Of a stretch of DNA of 64,000 nucleotides, positions 8,270-19,273 are shown piece after piece (within the stretch, counting starts at the first letter, position 1; each line of letters begins with the position of its first letter). The notes beneath the pieces were generated by a model, which was not told the DNA's origin, did no database searches, and worked only from the letters and a program-made list of their open reading frames with translations. Source of the stretch: Aeromonas eucrenophila (GTDB lineage: Bacteria; Pseudomonadota; Gammaproteobacteria; Enterobacterales; Aeromonadaceae); assembly GCF_000819865.1 (NCBI RefSeq), contig NZ_CDDF01000015.1, forward strand, positions 1 through 64,000. The letters run 5' to 3'. Both the position numbers and the translations under genes were made by a program.

Positions 8270-10249
8270 CTATACCTTGAAATGCGCGATCAATTGCTGC
8301 TGTTTGGCCACCAGATCCGCCAGCACTTCGCTGCTGCTGGCCGATTCCCGTGCCTCCCGCTCGGTCTCGTACGCCACGTCGGCAATCCCGGCGATGTGAC
8401 GGGCGACCCCCTGGCTGACCGAGATCTGCTCCTGGGCCGCATGGGCCACCTGATCCGCCATCGACTTGATGGCGCTCATCCGCTCGGCGATGGATTGCAG
8501 TGCCAGATCCATCTCGCGGGTCTGATCCACGCAGTGGTGGGTCTGCTCCTGGCTGCGGCCCATCACCTCCACCACCTGCCGGCTCGAGCTCTGCAGGTTC
8601 TCGATCATGGCCTGGATCTCCTCGGTCGAGGTCTGGGTCCGGTTCGCCAACGCCCGCACCTCGTCCGCCACCACGGCAAAGCCCCGGCCGGCATCACCGG
8701 CCCGGGCCGCCTCGATGGCGGCATTGAGCGCCAGCAGGTTGGTCTGCTCGGCGATGCTGCGGATCACGTCCAGAATGCTGCCGATGTTGTTGCTAAATTC
8801 CCCCAGCTTGTGGGTGATGCCGACCGCCTCCGCCATGGCGCCTGCCAGTTGCTCGGTGATCTGGCGGGTCGTCGCCACCTGTTGGCGACCCGCGCGAGCC
8901 TCCTCGTCGGCCAGATCCACCTCCCGCTTGGTGCCGTCGGTGGAGCGGGCCACCTCGGTGGCGCTCACTTCCAGCTCGGTGATGGCGGCGGCGACCTGAT
9001 CGGTCTGGCTCTTCTGATCCTGCACCCTGGACATGGCCCTCTCGCTTATCTCGGCGGCGCGGCTCGCCTCCTCCACCAGATGGCGGGAGCCGGCATTGAT
9101 CTGGGAGAGCAGCTCGCCTGTCTTGTCCGCCAGGGTATTGATGGAGCGGGTCAGGCTGCCAAATTCGCAGCGGCTCTGGTAGTCGATGCGCCGCGTCATG
9201 TCACCGGTCGCCATGCGATCCAGCTCCCTGTCGATCAGTTGCAGCGGACGCTGGATGCTGCGGGCCGTGGTGTAGCCGATGATGAGCGCGGCGGCGGCCG
9301 AGATGGCCGCGACCAGCAGGATCCAGAAACTGGCGCTGCTGACCGCATCATCCGCACTGACTCGGCTCTGGCTGGCGATGCTGCCCGCCGACTTGCCCAT
9401 CTCGTCGAGCAACGCCAGGCTGTTGGCCAGGCTGGTGTCGAGCTGCTGGTTCAGGCTCTGCAAGGAGGCGGCGAGTTGCTGGGCCTGGCGCATGGTGGCC
9501 AGCAGCCCCTGCGGGCCGAGCGCCAGCTCCTGCATCCGATCCAGGTTGACGATGAAACGCTGCCGCACATCGTCGGGGACCAGCACCCGTTCGAGCCGCT
9601 TGCGGGCCATCTCTATGTCCTTGCCCAGCACCCGCTCCAGCTCGTTGAGATCGGTGCCGGCATCGGCGCGGCGGATGTTCTTCAGATCCCGGGCGATACC
9701 GGAGGTGATGAGCTCGGCCTTGTTGCGCATGGATCGCTTGGCGGACGCCTGTTGCAGCAACAAGTCCGCCGCCCACTGGTAGGTATCCTCCAGCCGGATG
9801 AAGGCAAGCTCCAGCTGATGACGGCGATCCAGGGCCGCCACCCACTGGCCATGTTGGGCCAGCACCTGATCCGCCAGGCCGTAGAAGCCCTGGGTGGCGG
9901 CAGCCACCTGGCGGAAGCGCGCATTGGCCTCCTCCACCCCGGTGAACCTGTCCATGTTCTGGCTCAATGTGGCGAACTGCGCCTGCTGCGCCTTGAACTG
10001 ACTGGCCAGCGGCGGCAGCTGGGCCGCGTCTTCACTGGTTCTGTAGGTCAACACCCAGCGGTTGCTGTCCTGCAGCGCACCCTTGAGCCCGGCGACGGCG
10101 ATCACCAGAGGGGTGGCGCGATCCGACACCTGGGACAGCCCCTCGTTGATGCCCCGGATCTTCAAGATACTGATAAAGCCAAGCAGGACCAGCAGCAACA
10201 GCATCAGCACAAATCCGGCGATGATCCGCTGCACGATAGATAAACCCAT
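8270..10249 (-). CDS. Methyl-accepting chemotaxis protein, helical bimodular-type sensor
   Basis: The 659-residue receptor has a first membrane helix at about residues 8-30 and an all-helical periplasmic domain of roughly 270 residues. That domain is long and Gln/Leu-rich, resembling HBM sensors, not a Cache fold. TM2 lies near 305-325, then a HAMP domain and the cytoplasmic rod. The signalling tip is canonical ([19 protein letters not shown], then [15 protein letters not shown]). There is no CheR-docking pentapeptide; it ends LIAHFKV. GAGGATG precedes the ATG. It is the first gene of a two-gene operon with the solute-binding protein. HBM domains of other bacteria bind small organic acids directly; docking of a binding protein here is an inference from gene order. 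Confidence 0.93.
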   Translation of the reverse strand: MGLSIVQRIIAGFVLMLLLLVLLGFISILKIRGINEGLSQVSDRATPLVIAVAGLKGALQDSNRWVLTYRTSEDAAQLPPLASQFKAQQAQFATLSQNMDRFTGVEEANARFRQVAAATQGFYGLADQVLAQHGQWVAALDRRHQLELAFIRLEDTYQWAADLLLQQASAKRSMRNKAELITSGIARDLKNIRRADAGTDLNELERVLGKDIEMARKRLERVLVPDDVRQRFIVNLDRMQELALGPQGLLATMRQAQQLAASLQSLNQQLDTSLANSLALLDEMGKSAGSIASQSRVSADDAVSSASFWILLVAAISAAAALIIGYTTARSIQRPLQLIDRELDRMATGDMTRRIDYQSRCEFGSLTRSINTLADKTGELLSQINAGSRHLVEEASRAAEISERAMSRVQDQKSQTDQVAAAITELEVSATEVARSTDGTKREVDLADEEARAGRQQVATTRQITEQLAGAMAEAVGITHKLGEFSNNIGSILDVIRSIAEQTNLLALNAAIEAARAGDAGRGFAVVADEVRALANRTQTSTEEIQAMIENLQSSSRQVVEVMGRSQEQTHHCVDQTREMDLALQSIAERMSAIKSMADQVAHAAQEQISVSQGVARHIAGIADVAYETEREARESASSSEVLADLVAKQQQLIAHFKV

Positions 10250-10373
10250 AGAGACATCCTCACTCGTTGGGAAATTGACGTGGACGCAGAGACTATCGGC
10301 AGGGGGAGGCGATGGGAGAGTAGCAAGTGGGGCTGATAACGGATGAGATCACGAATAATGCCCGATTTCGGGC

Positions 10374-10400
10374 ATAAAAGGGCCCGGACAGAGCCGGGCC
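10374..10400 (-). terminator. Terminator downstream of ompW
   Basis: On the minus strand GGCCCGG, a six-base loop and CCGGGCC are followed by CTTTT. A second hairpin (ATGCCCGATTTCGGGCAT, 10358-10375) follows at once. Confidence 0.7.
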
Positions 10401-10453
10401 AAAGAGACGTGCATGTTGATATCGACCTTGAGGCGGCCGACTTCTTCAACTCA

Positions 10454-11068
10454 TCAGAAGCGATGGCCGACGCCGACCATGAAGGCGACCGGATCGATGG
10501 AGGTATTGATGGTGCCCACCGCGGTGTGCACCTCGGTGTCTATGTCCATGATCCAGGCGGAGGCGTTGACGAACCAGCGATCGTTGATCGCCATGTCCAG
10601 ACCCACCTGACCCGCCAGTCCCCAGGAGGAGTCGACGTTGACATCCGTCCCCGCCAGCGCACCGCGCCCCTCTTCATCGAAGAACACCGTGTAGTTGATG
10701 CCGGCACCGACATAGGGACGCACCTTGCTGTTGGCGTCCCCGAAGTAGTATTGCGCCATCAGGGTCGGTGGCAGGTGTTTGACCTTGGCGACCTCGCCCA
10801 GCCCCGGCGTCGATACCGAGTGAGAGAATGGCGTGGCGGCCAGCAGCTCGACCCCCCAGTTGTCGGTGAGCATGTAGGAGAGGGTCAGCCCCAGCTGTAT
10901 GTTGCTGTCGATATCCAGCTCGCCCGTGCCCAGCACGTCGTCGCTGCTGGTCTGGGGGGAGACAAATGCCAGGCCACCACGAACCAGAATATCGCCGGCC
11001 TGGTGAGCCATGGCAACGGGGGAAGCAACAGCGGCTGCGATCAGCAGAGGAAGGATCTTTTTCATCAC
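10454..11068 (-). CDS. ompW: Outer membrane protein OmpW
   Basis: The 204-residue product has a signal peptide (cut after VAMA, before HQAGDI) and an eight-strand beta-barrel pattern ending in Phe (VGVGHRF), as required for outer-membrane insertion. DILVRGGLAFVSPQ at the mature start, NWGVELLAATPFSH and YVGAGINYTVFF are typical OmpW stretches. OmpW forms a narrow hydrophobic channel and responds to oxygen, osmotic and iron status in enterics. An FNR-like site about 70 bases upstream fits oxygen control. The first codon could also be the second ATG; the difference is one residue. Confidence 0.95.
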   Translation of the reverse strand: MMKKILPLLIAAAVASPVAMAHQAGDILVRGGLAFVSPQTSSDDVLGTGELDIDSNIQLGLTLSYMLTDNWGVELLAATPFSHSVSTPGLGEVAKVKHLPPTLMAQYYFGDANSKVRPYVGAGINYTVFFDEEGRGALAGTDVNVDSSWGLAGQVGLDMAINDRWFVNASAWIMDIDTEVHTAVGTINTSIDPVAFMVGVGHRF

Positions 11069-11389
11069 GTATTTCCTTTTTGTTTTCGTTCTATGTTGTA
11101 AGCCCGAAAACTATAAAAGGATGTGAATGGACGGTTATTGATTTAGCTCAATAGTTATCAAGAAATAGATGGATGTACGTAATAGCTTTAATTGGTGGCA
11201 AAACAATCAACAAATGACAATTTATCTTTATAAAACAATGCAATAAAAACAATTAACATTATGACACCTCTATTTAAATACAAATCAAATACACCTTTAA
11301 ACCCTTAAAAACCCCGTGCAGTAGTTGTTTAACACGCATTATCCGCGTATTTTATTAAAGCAATGTAGCCGGGCTGTAATTTAATCTTT
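11069..11389. other. AT-rich intergenic region upstream of ompW
   Basis: This 321-base stretch is much more AT-rich than its surroundings. It holds the FNR-like site at 11138-11151 and several A/T runs that could bind H-NS or serve as UP elements. I see no coding sequence in it. Confidence 0.6.
11138..11151. promoter_or_regulatory. FNR-like site upstream of ompW
   Basis: TTGATTTAGCTCAA matches the FNR consensus TTGAT-N4-ATCAA at 9 of 10 specified positions. Its centre is 76 bases upstream of the ompW start codon. ompW is a known FNR target in E. coli and Vibrio, which supports the call. Confidence 0.7.
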
Positions 11390-11515
11390 ATGAAACCACA
11401 AACACGCAGAGACAAAATCATCGGCATCCTGGCCGCCGTCTGGGGAATAGGCTCCTTCCTGTTTATCTTGCTTGGCTTTGTTTTCGCCCTCGCCTTCCTG
11501 ATGCTGGTCCACTGA
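11390..11515 (+). CDS. Possible small single-pass membrane protein
   Basis: An ATG at 11390 opens a 41-residue frame with a basic N-terminus (MKPQTRRDK) followed by one long hydrophobic helix (about residues 10-40) and a stop. The composition is that of a small inner-membrane protein. No good ribosome-binding site precedes it and I recognise no family, so this is tentative. It lies alone between the ompW promoter region and the uvrA terminator. Confidence 0.35.
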   Translation: MKPQTRRDKIIGILAAVWGIGSFLFILLGFVFALAFLMLVH

Positions 11516-11659
11516 TCCCTTCTTTTTTCGACCCTGCCGGCACCTCGGCTGCTGGCGGAGATCGGACGACCCCGTTTTACCCTTGCTCATCCAGCCCCGA
11601 CTGGCGATCCCCCTGATCTTCGATCGCAAGCAGTGGTGGCGAGCGGGCTGCGCGCCCAA

Positions 11660-11684
11660 CAAAAAAGGGGCCTGAGCCCCTTGT
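11660..11684 (-). terminator. Terminator downstream of uvrA
   Basis: On the minus strand AAGGGGCTCAGGCCCCTT forms a short GC stem followed by TTTT, about 15 bases after the uvrA stop. Confidence 0.8.
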
Positions 11685-11699
11685 CTGTCTGCTGTCTGT

Positions 11700-14528
<2,829 letters not shown>

Positions 14529-14580
14529 CTTCTTGCACGCTCGATACACAAACCAGAGCGAATCAGTATGGCATAGAGAC

Positions 14581-14600
14581 TACTGGATGAATAGACAGGT
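14581..14600. promoter_or_regulatory. LexA (SOS) box upstream of uvrA
   Basis: TACTGGATGAATAGACAGGT fits the LexA pattern TACTGT-N8-ACAGTA with CTG and ACAG half-sites correctly spaced; one core base differs (CTGG for CTGT). uvrA is a classical SOS gene, so DNA-damage induction is expected. Confidence 0.7.
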
Positions 14601-14623
14601 TTTTATCATCCTCACCCGGCTTT

Positions 14624-15262
14624 TCAGAGATATTCTTTGGCCCAGCTCACCGCCTGCAGGCGGTTCTTGACGTTCAGCTTCTTGAAGACGTTATAGAGGT
14701 GGGACTTGATGGTGTGCTCGCTCACGAACAGGCTGTCGGCGATCTCGGTGTTGGAGGCCCCGGTCATCAGGTGACGCACGATCTCCTGCTCGCGGGCCGT
14801 CAGCAGCGTCTGATTGCGCAGTGGCTGTCCGCTCCCCTTGCGGTAGTAATCCACCAGATCACACAACAGGTGGCGCGGGATCCAGTACTCCCCCTGCAAC
14901 ACCTTGCGGATGCCGATCACCAGTCGATCCAGACTGTCCTGGCGGAAGAAGAGCCCGCTGGTGTGGGGCCACATCAGCAACAGCTCCCGATCCGTGCTGG
15001 TCGGGGCATTGAGCAACACGGCGCTGGCCTTGTCGAAGCGCTCGCAGATCGCCTTGCTCCAATCGGCTTGCTGCGCCGTCTTGAGGTAATCCAGATCGAT
15101 CAGGAACAGTGGCTGACTGTCCGCCTCCGAGGGGACGGGCAGCGCATCCAGCTCTCCGACCAGCAAAATGGACAAGCCAAGCTGTTCGCCGAGGTGACGC
15201 TGGAAACTGACGGCTTGTGCGTTGTGTTCGGTGATCAGCACTAGGGGATATTCGGGCGTCAT
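14624..15262 (-). CDS. LuxR-type response regulator of the CsgD/VpsT kind
   Basis: The 212-residue protein has a receiver-like N-terminal half (about residues 1-125) and a C-terminal LuxR helix-turn-helix ([36 protein letters not shown], about 150-190). VpsT binds cyclic di-GMP through a W[FLM][TS]R motif just after the receiver; here the matching place reads WIPR, so binding is uncertain. CsgD/VpsT proteins control biofilm matrix genes. The start used here has AAGGAAG eight bases upstream; the frame is open 45 codons further. It sits between uvrA and ssb, which are direct neighbours in E. coli. Confidence 0.8.
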   Translation of the reverse strand: MTPEYPLVLITEHNAQAVSFQRHLGEQLGLSILLVGELDALPVPSEADSQPLFLIDLDYLKTAQQADWSKAICERFDKASAVLLNAPTSTDRELLLMWPHTSGLFFRQDSLDRLVIGIRKVLQGEYWIPRHLLCDLVDYYRKGSGQPLRNQTLLTAREQEIVRHLMTGASNTEIADSLFVSEHTIKSHLYNVFKKLNVKNRLQAVSWAKEYL

Positions 15263-15773
15263 CAAGAAAACTTCCTTGCACATTCTGGTCGGGGCTTTTT
15301 GCCAGGGAAGAGTACCAATCCCCCCTCCTGACCGAAGTATTAAAAAAGTATGAGGCGGTGCAGTGACCCCTTTGAAGCTCAGTAATTTATCAACCAATAC
15401 AAATGACTAGCACGACCTCCCCATATGGGGGGTCTACTAGTGCCAACCCACACCTTAACAGCCCTCCCCCGTCGACGCAGCACTCTGTGATGTGGCTCCC
15501 TTGCTGGCAGCCCCACACCTCGGGTAAGTTACTCAGAAATCCAGCGATTGATTGACGCACTCCGGACAGGGAAGGTGTGCGATTATGCCCGCCAACTGAT
15601 ACTATTGCGGGCCAACGCTGCGACGGACGGCCAGTCACTGCTCTGTATGAGACGCCGTCACGACACGAGTGAAGATGCGCCTCACCCCGGTGAGCGCCAC
15701 TCACCGACAGCAAACGAAATGTTGAATGGTCCGGGCATCAGGCCTGGCCGGTATATAAGGTGGAAGAGAGATT
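15263..15773. other. Intergenic region between the CsgD-like gene and ssb
   Basis: This 511-base divergent region holds the upstream DNA of the CsgD-like gene and of ssb. It contains a 21-base near-palindrome at 15414-15434. I could not place a convincing promoter pair for ssb and saw no LexA box there. No gene is evident. Confidence 0.6.
15414..15434. repeat. Near-palindrome around CCCCATATGGGG
   Basis: A perfect 12-base palindrome is flanked by GACC on one side and GGTC on the other, with a one-base offset. It lies about 150 bases upstream of the CsgD-like gene and could be an operator. Confidence 0.45.
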
Positions 15774-16355
15774 ATGGCCAGTCGAGGCATCAATAAAGTC
15801 ATTCTGATCGGTAACCTGGGGCAAGACCCGGAAGTGCGCTACATGCCGAGCGGCGGTGCCGTGACTAACATCACCCTGGCCACCTCCGAATCCTGGCGCG
15901 ACAAGCAGACCGGTGAGCAGAAAGAGCGTACCGAATGGCACCGCGTGGTGTTCATGGGCAAGCTGGCCGAAGTCGCCGGTGAGTACCTGAAGAAGGGCTC
16001 CCAGGTCTATGTCGAAGGCAAACTGCAGACCCGCAAGTGGCAGGATCAGGGTGGCCAGGAGCGTTACACCACCGAAGTGCTGGTCGATAGCTTCACCGGC
16101 GTGATGCAAATGCTGGGTGGCCGTCCGCAAGGCGGCGCTGGCCAGGGCATGGGTGGTCAACAGTCCCAGGGCAACTGGGGTCAGCCACAACAGGCGGCGC
16201 CACAGCAAAACATGCAGCGCCCTGCCGCCGCTCCGCAACAAAACATGCAGCAACAGGGTGGCTACAGCCGTCCTCAGCAACAGCAGCAACCTCAGTCTGC
16301 CCCGCCGGTTTACAACGAGCCGCCGATGGATTTCGACGACGATATCCCGTTCTGA
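15774..16355 (+). CDS. ssb: Single-stranded DNA-binding protein
   Basis: The 193-residue protein starts [20 protein letters not shown]. Its OB fold spans about residues 5-110 with aromatic residues for stacking on bases. A Gln/Pro/Gly-rich disordered linker (about 115-180) and the acidic tip DFDDDIPF follow; the tip recruits RecQ, PriA, exonuclease I and others. The tetramer coats ssDNA in replication and repair. The gene is monocistronic, with a strong terminator right after it. Confidence 0.97.
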   Translation: MASRGINKVILIGNLGQDPEVRYMPSGGAVTNITLATSESWRDKQTGEQKERTEWHRVVFMGKLAEVAGEYLKKGSQVYVEGKLQTRKWQDQGGQERYTTEVLVDSFTGVMQMLGGRPQGGAGQGMGGQQSQGNWGQPQQAAPQQNMQRPAAAPQQNMQQQGGYSRPQQQQQPQSAPPVYNEPPMDFDDDIPF

Positions 16356-16374
16356 TCAGACGAAAATCACTGCC

Positions 16375-16402
16375 AGGCCCTGACTGTTCAGGGCCTTTTT
16401 TT
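16375..16402 (+). terminator. Terminator of ssb
   Basis: AGGCCCTGA and TCAGGGCCT pair around CTGT and are followed by seven T residues. Confidence 0.9.
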
Positions 16403-16523
16403 GCCTACTTCTGACGCAGCCATCCGTGCTTTCATCATGTTATTGCGACTATCCCACCCGTCTCACCTCCCCCATCTGCCGTTGTGGTTATCATCAGGGC
16501 GAGTCATTCGCCAGAGAATATGC

Positions 16524-17294
16524 ATGGGATTCCTGAACCGCCTGCTGAGTACCATTCTGCTGCTGCATATCGGTCCCCTGGTCGCCGAGCCACTGCGGGT
16601 CGGTGTCAGTTTCGCCATCCCTCCTTACGTGATAAAGCACGAAGGCCGCGGCATCGAGCTCGATCTGCTGACCGAGGCATTTGTCGGCAGTGGCTACGAG
16701 ATCCAATTCGAATACCTGCCGCTGGAGCGTACCTTTCGCATGCTGGAGAGCGGCAAGCTGGACGCCATCATTAACGTGAAGCCCGGCATGCTGAACCATG
16801 CCTATCTGTCACAACCGGTGATCACCTTCCACAACAGGGTCTTTACCCTCGACAAGACCCAGATCCGCAGCCTGGCGGATCTGAAGTCATTGCGTGTCAG
16901 CGCCTTCCAACGGGCACGGCAGATCCTGGGAGAGGATTTCGCTGGCGTGGTTGACCAGAATCCTCGCTATGAGGAGGTCGCCAGACAAGAGGGACAGGTG
17001 CAGCGGTTGCTGCTGGGGCGCACGGATGCCGTGATCCTGGAACAGAGAGTGTTCCATTACTACCTTGCTCAGTTGAGCGGCAGTGAGCCCTACTCCGGCC
17101 GCTATAACCCCAACCAGGTAAGAGAATTCGAGTTGTTCGCACCCACTCACTATCACTTCGCTTTTCGCCAGGCGGCGCAGCAACAGTGGTTCGATCGCGA
17201 GCTGAGCCGCATGAAAAAGGACGGACGCTATGAACGGATCTTTGCCGCCTACGGCACCACCTCATCCGCTGAAAACATAAAAGCCAGCCCATGA
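16524..17294 (+). CDS. Periplasmic amino-acid-type substrate-binding protein (SBP_bac_3-like)
   Basis: The 256-residue product has a signal peptide (MGFLNRLLSTILLLHIGPLVA) and a small two-lobe binding fold: RVGVSFAIPPYVIKHEGRGIELDLLTEAF at the mature N-terminus is the typical family-3 opening. The matching transporter genes are absent. Many such lone proteins in Aeromonas, Vibrio and Pseudomonas act in sensing, or their role is unknown. I chose the methionine directly before the signal peptide, although the frame is open 41 codons upstream. It is convergent with a small minus-strand gene. Confidence 0.75.
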   Translation: MGFLNRLLSTILLLHIGPLVAEPLRVGVSFAIPPYVIKHEGRGIELDLLTEAFVGSGYEIQFEYLPLERTFRMLESGKLDAIINVKPGMLNHAYLSQPVITFHNRVFTLDKTQIRSLADLKSLRVSAFQRARQILGEDFAGVVDQNPRYEEVARQEGQVQRLLLGRTDAVILEQRVFHYYLAQLSGSEPYSGRYNPNQVREFELFAPTHYHFAFRQAAQQQWFDRELSRMKKDGRYERIFAAYGTTSSAENIKASP

Positions 17295-17305
17295 CAGGCT
17301 GGCTT
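17276..17305. terminator. Hairpin at the 3' ends of two convergent genes
   Basis: AAGCCAGCC and GGCTGGCTT pair across CATGACA; on the minus strand the stem is followed by TTTTAT. It overlaps the plus-strand stop codon and probably ends the small minus-strand gene as well. Confidence 0.55.
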
Positions 17306-17341
17306 GATACTGGCTCCGAAGGAACTACAGCATGGGGAGCG

Positions 17342-17464
17342 TTACTTTATCGCGCTGCCATTTTTCAGGTCGGCTTTCTGCCGCTTAGCATCGCGCTTCT
17401 CTTTCAGTGACATCTGCGGTTTTTTCTTGGCATCTTTGCCGTGATGCTGTTCTTTGTTGCTCAT
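17342..17464 (-). CDS. Small highly basic protein (40 aa)
   Basis: The frame reads MSNKEQHHGKDAKKKPQMSL and then a Lys/Arg-rich helix (KEKRDAKRQKADLK). A GGAG site lies seven bases before this ATG; a second ATG is directly upstream. The composition (about 14 Lys/Arg in 40 residues, no hydrophobic stretch) suggests a nucleic-acid- or ribosome-associated microprotein. I do not recognise a named family. A hairpin downstream supports a discrete transcript. Confidence 0.6.
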   Translation of the reverse strand: MSNKEQHHGKDAKKKPQMSLKEKRDAKRQKADLKNGSAIK

Positions 17465-18006
17465 CATCAGACTCCAAAATGTTACCCAGACAGTTGGAAC
17501 CGAGGTTCCAGCGTGTCAGCCGAATCATAGGTCACAGTACGCTTGCAGTGTCGATCTGGGATCGCACTGATACCAGCATACCCCTAACCTCCCACCCGGA
17601 TCCAGCCTCGCAGGATAACGGCGGATCCGCGGTCAGAGGCCGCATCGACCACCTGGCATGAACATCAAGGAACTCTCTCCCAATGGGTGCCATCGACTAA
17701 ATCGAGTCCAAACCTGGATAACATCGAGTGACCCACACTGTCGAGTCGCCAAGGGTGGAGGCTGGCTCTTCCCCTCCCTCTCCTGTCTTGCTCCTGGGTA
17801 AGCCTGGTTCGCGCAGCACAGGTCACGTCTTCATGCGCGAAACGCAACGTCCATGCACCGCAAGCCACGGGATGTTGCCAGGAACAGGGTAAAAACGGCC
17901 CTGAAATGGCACTCAACCTGCACTTTTGAGCGCAAGTCGACGATTGCATAAGAGTCGGCCCCCGGAGTGTGCTAGGGTGGACAATCACCTGCCGCAGGAG
18001 TGCGCC
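17465..18006. other. Intergenic region without recognisable genes
   Basis: In these 542 bases I see only a short perfect hairpin (GGAACC-GA-GGTTCC near 17498-17511). Open frames on either strand lack ribosome-binding sites and codon character. The downstream 94-aa gene's upstream DNA ends here. Confidence 0.5.
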
Positions 18007-18291
18007 ATGAAAAAGCTGGAAATGAAAGACCTCACCGAGGCAGAGAAGGCCGAGATCACCTTGTTGCTGCAGAAGGCGCAGGCCAATGCCGATCACACCC
18101 TGACCAATGGGGAACGCAACAAGATCCGTGAAGAGGGGCGCCTGAAGATCGCGGCGGACCGTGCCAAGGTCGCCAAGGCAGCCTCCGCACTGGCGCGAGA
18201 GAAGGCCAAGGAGCGCGCCAAGAATCAGGTATTACCCGATACCTTCAGCTGGGCCGACTCCGTCAGCAACAAGTACCGCAGCAAACGATAA
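18007..18291 (+). CDS. Small charged helical protein of unknown function (94 aa)
   Basis: The 94-residue protein is almost entirely charged and predicted helical: MKKLEMKDLTEAEKAEITLL at the start, a central LTNGERNKIREEGRLKIA, then alternating Ala/Lys/Arg/Glu to residue 75. It has no signal peptide or membrane segment. CAGGAG precedes the ATG by six bases. I recognise no family; the pattern would suit a cytoplasmic coiled-coil or RNA-binding adaptor. It is monocistronic. Confidence 0.7.
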   Translation: MKKLEMKDLTEAEKAEITLLLQKAQANADHTLTNGERNKIREEGRLKIAADRAKVAKAASALAREKAKERAKNQVLPDTFSWADSVSNKYRSKR

Positions 18292-18678
18292 CCCTTTTTT
18301 GCCATGTCCGGGCGCTTCCTGCCGTCCGGACATGGCAACCCATCCTCGCTACCTTAGTCCTGAACACATCTATAACTATCTGGTGTAAAACAACTTTTAC
18401 AAAATAAACACCTTCAAATCCTCCAGATGAAGGTAATTAACACCAAGATAAAGATTGCCATGACGAGGAGAGCGTGTTTTAATCACTCTCGATGGTTCGG
18501 TAGTTCAGACCTGATTATGTTAGGCAGTCATTTTAAAGCAGTGATTTGTGTATAGAGTTGTCCCAGATGATTCTTGCCAAATAATTTCCTTCTTTAGTGC
18601 TCCTCATACGTATTGCTGACGAAAAATCATGGATTGCCGCAACCGTGGCGTTTCAATATCACTATTAAGGAAATTATT
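18292..18678. other. Intergenic region with long hairpin and cold-shock gene leader
   Basis: The first part holds an 11-base perfect inverted repeat at 18301-18336. The AT-rich remainder is the upstream and probable long 5' leader of the cold-shock gene; csp leaders often act as RNA thermosensors. No coding sequence is evident. Confidence 0.55.
18301..18336. repeat. 11-base inverted repeat
   Basis: GCCATGTCCGG and CCGGACATGGC flank a 14-base loop. Its T run comes before the hairpin, not after, so it is not a standard terminator on either strand. Confidence 0.6.
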
Positions 18679-18891
18679 ATGTCTAACAAAATGACTGGTA
18701 CCGTAAAGTTCTTCAACGCTGAGAAAGGCTTTGGTTTCATCTCCCCTGCTGACGGTGGCAAAGACGTGTTCGTACACTTCTCCGCTATCCAGTCCACCAG
18801 CTTCAAAACTCTGGACGAAGGTCAGCGCGTTGAGTTCACCATCGAGCAAGGCCAGAAAGGCCCGGCTGCTGCCAACGTAGTTGGTCTGTAA
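18679..18891 (+). CDS. CspA-family cold-shock protein
   Basis: The 70-residue protein is one cold-shock domain with RNP1 KGFGFI (about residues 16-21) and RNP2 VFVHF (about 30-34). Such proteins melt RNA structure and bind ssDNA/RNA; some are cold-induced, others growth-phase or constitutive. AAGG lies 8 to 10 bases before the ATG, and there is a long AT-rich leader. It is monocistronic, ending in a strong terminator. Which csp paralogue it is cannot be told from the window. Confidence 0.95.
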   Translation: MSNKMTGTVKFFNAEKGFGFISPADGGKDVFVHFSAIQSTSFKTLDEGQRVEFTIEQGQKGPAAANVVGL

Positions 18892-18942
18892 TTCAAGCCA
18901 GGAAGCCTTCCCGTTCATCGGAAAGACCTTCTGCAAGAATTG

Positions 18943-18969
18943 AAAAAACCCGCCTAGGCGGGTTTTTTG
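18943..18969 (+). terminator. Terminator of the cold-shock gene
   Basis: ACCCGCC and GGCGGGT flank TA, with six A residues before and six T residues after. Confidence 0.9.
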
Positions 18970-19224
18970 TTGCCCGTTTTTCGGTTCACTCTCCCCGCAT
19001 CTCCTCCCTCTAGTCATATCGACCACCATCTCATGAGCACTGACATCGTGTAACGTGCGATCTGCCGCTCCAGCGACTATGCCCAAACTCCTCGCCAAGC
19101 CTATCCAGATACGAGATGGCTCGCATCGCCCCTTGCCTCATAGCCAGCGCATCCCACGATTTACCGCTCAGACGAAAGCCCCCAAGCTCCCTCGCCTTAT
19201 CTATCCAGAGAGAAATTTCGGACA

Positions 19225-19252
19225 CAAAAAAGGGCACCCAGATGGGCACCCT
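19225..19252 (-). terminator. Terminator of the two-component operon
   Basis: On the minus strand AGGGTGCCCA and TGGGTGCCCT pair with two central G-U wobbles, followed by six T residues. The wobbles make it a terminator on the minus strand only. Confidence 0.75.
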
Positions 19253-19273
19253 CTCGATTACTAAGGCCAGCAT

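Noticed and set aside
15552-15586. Promoter for ssb from TTGACG and GATTAT
   Set aside because: The spacer would be about 23 bases, too long for sigma-70.
17665-18096. 143-codon minus-strand frame
   Set aside because: No ribosome site, no recognisable domain, and it overlaps the better supported 94-aa gene.
18301-18336. Terminator for the 94-aa gene
   Set aside because: The stem is perfect but its T run precedes the hairpin on the plus strand and no T run follows on either strand, so I list it only as an inverted repeat.
19031-19273. 80-codon minus-strand frame after the histidine kinase
   Set aside because: It runs through the operon's terminator and has no credible start.
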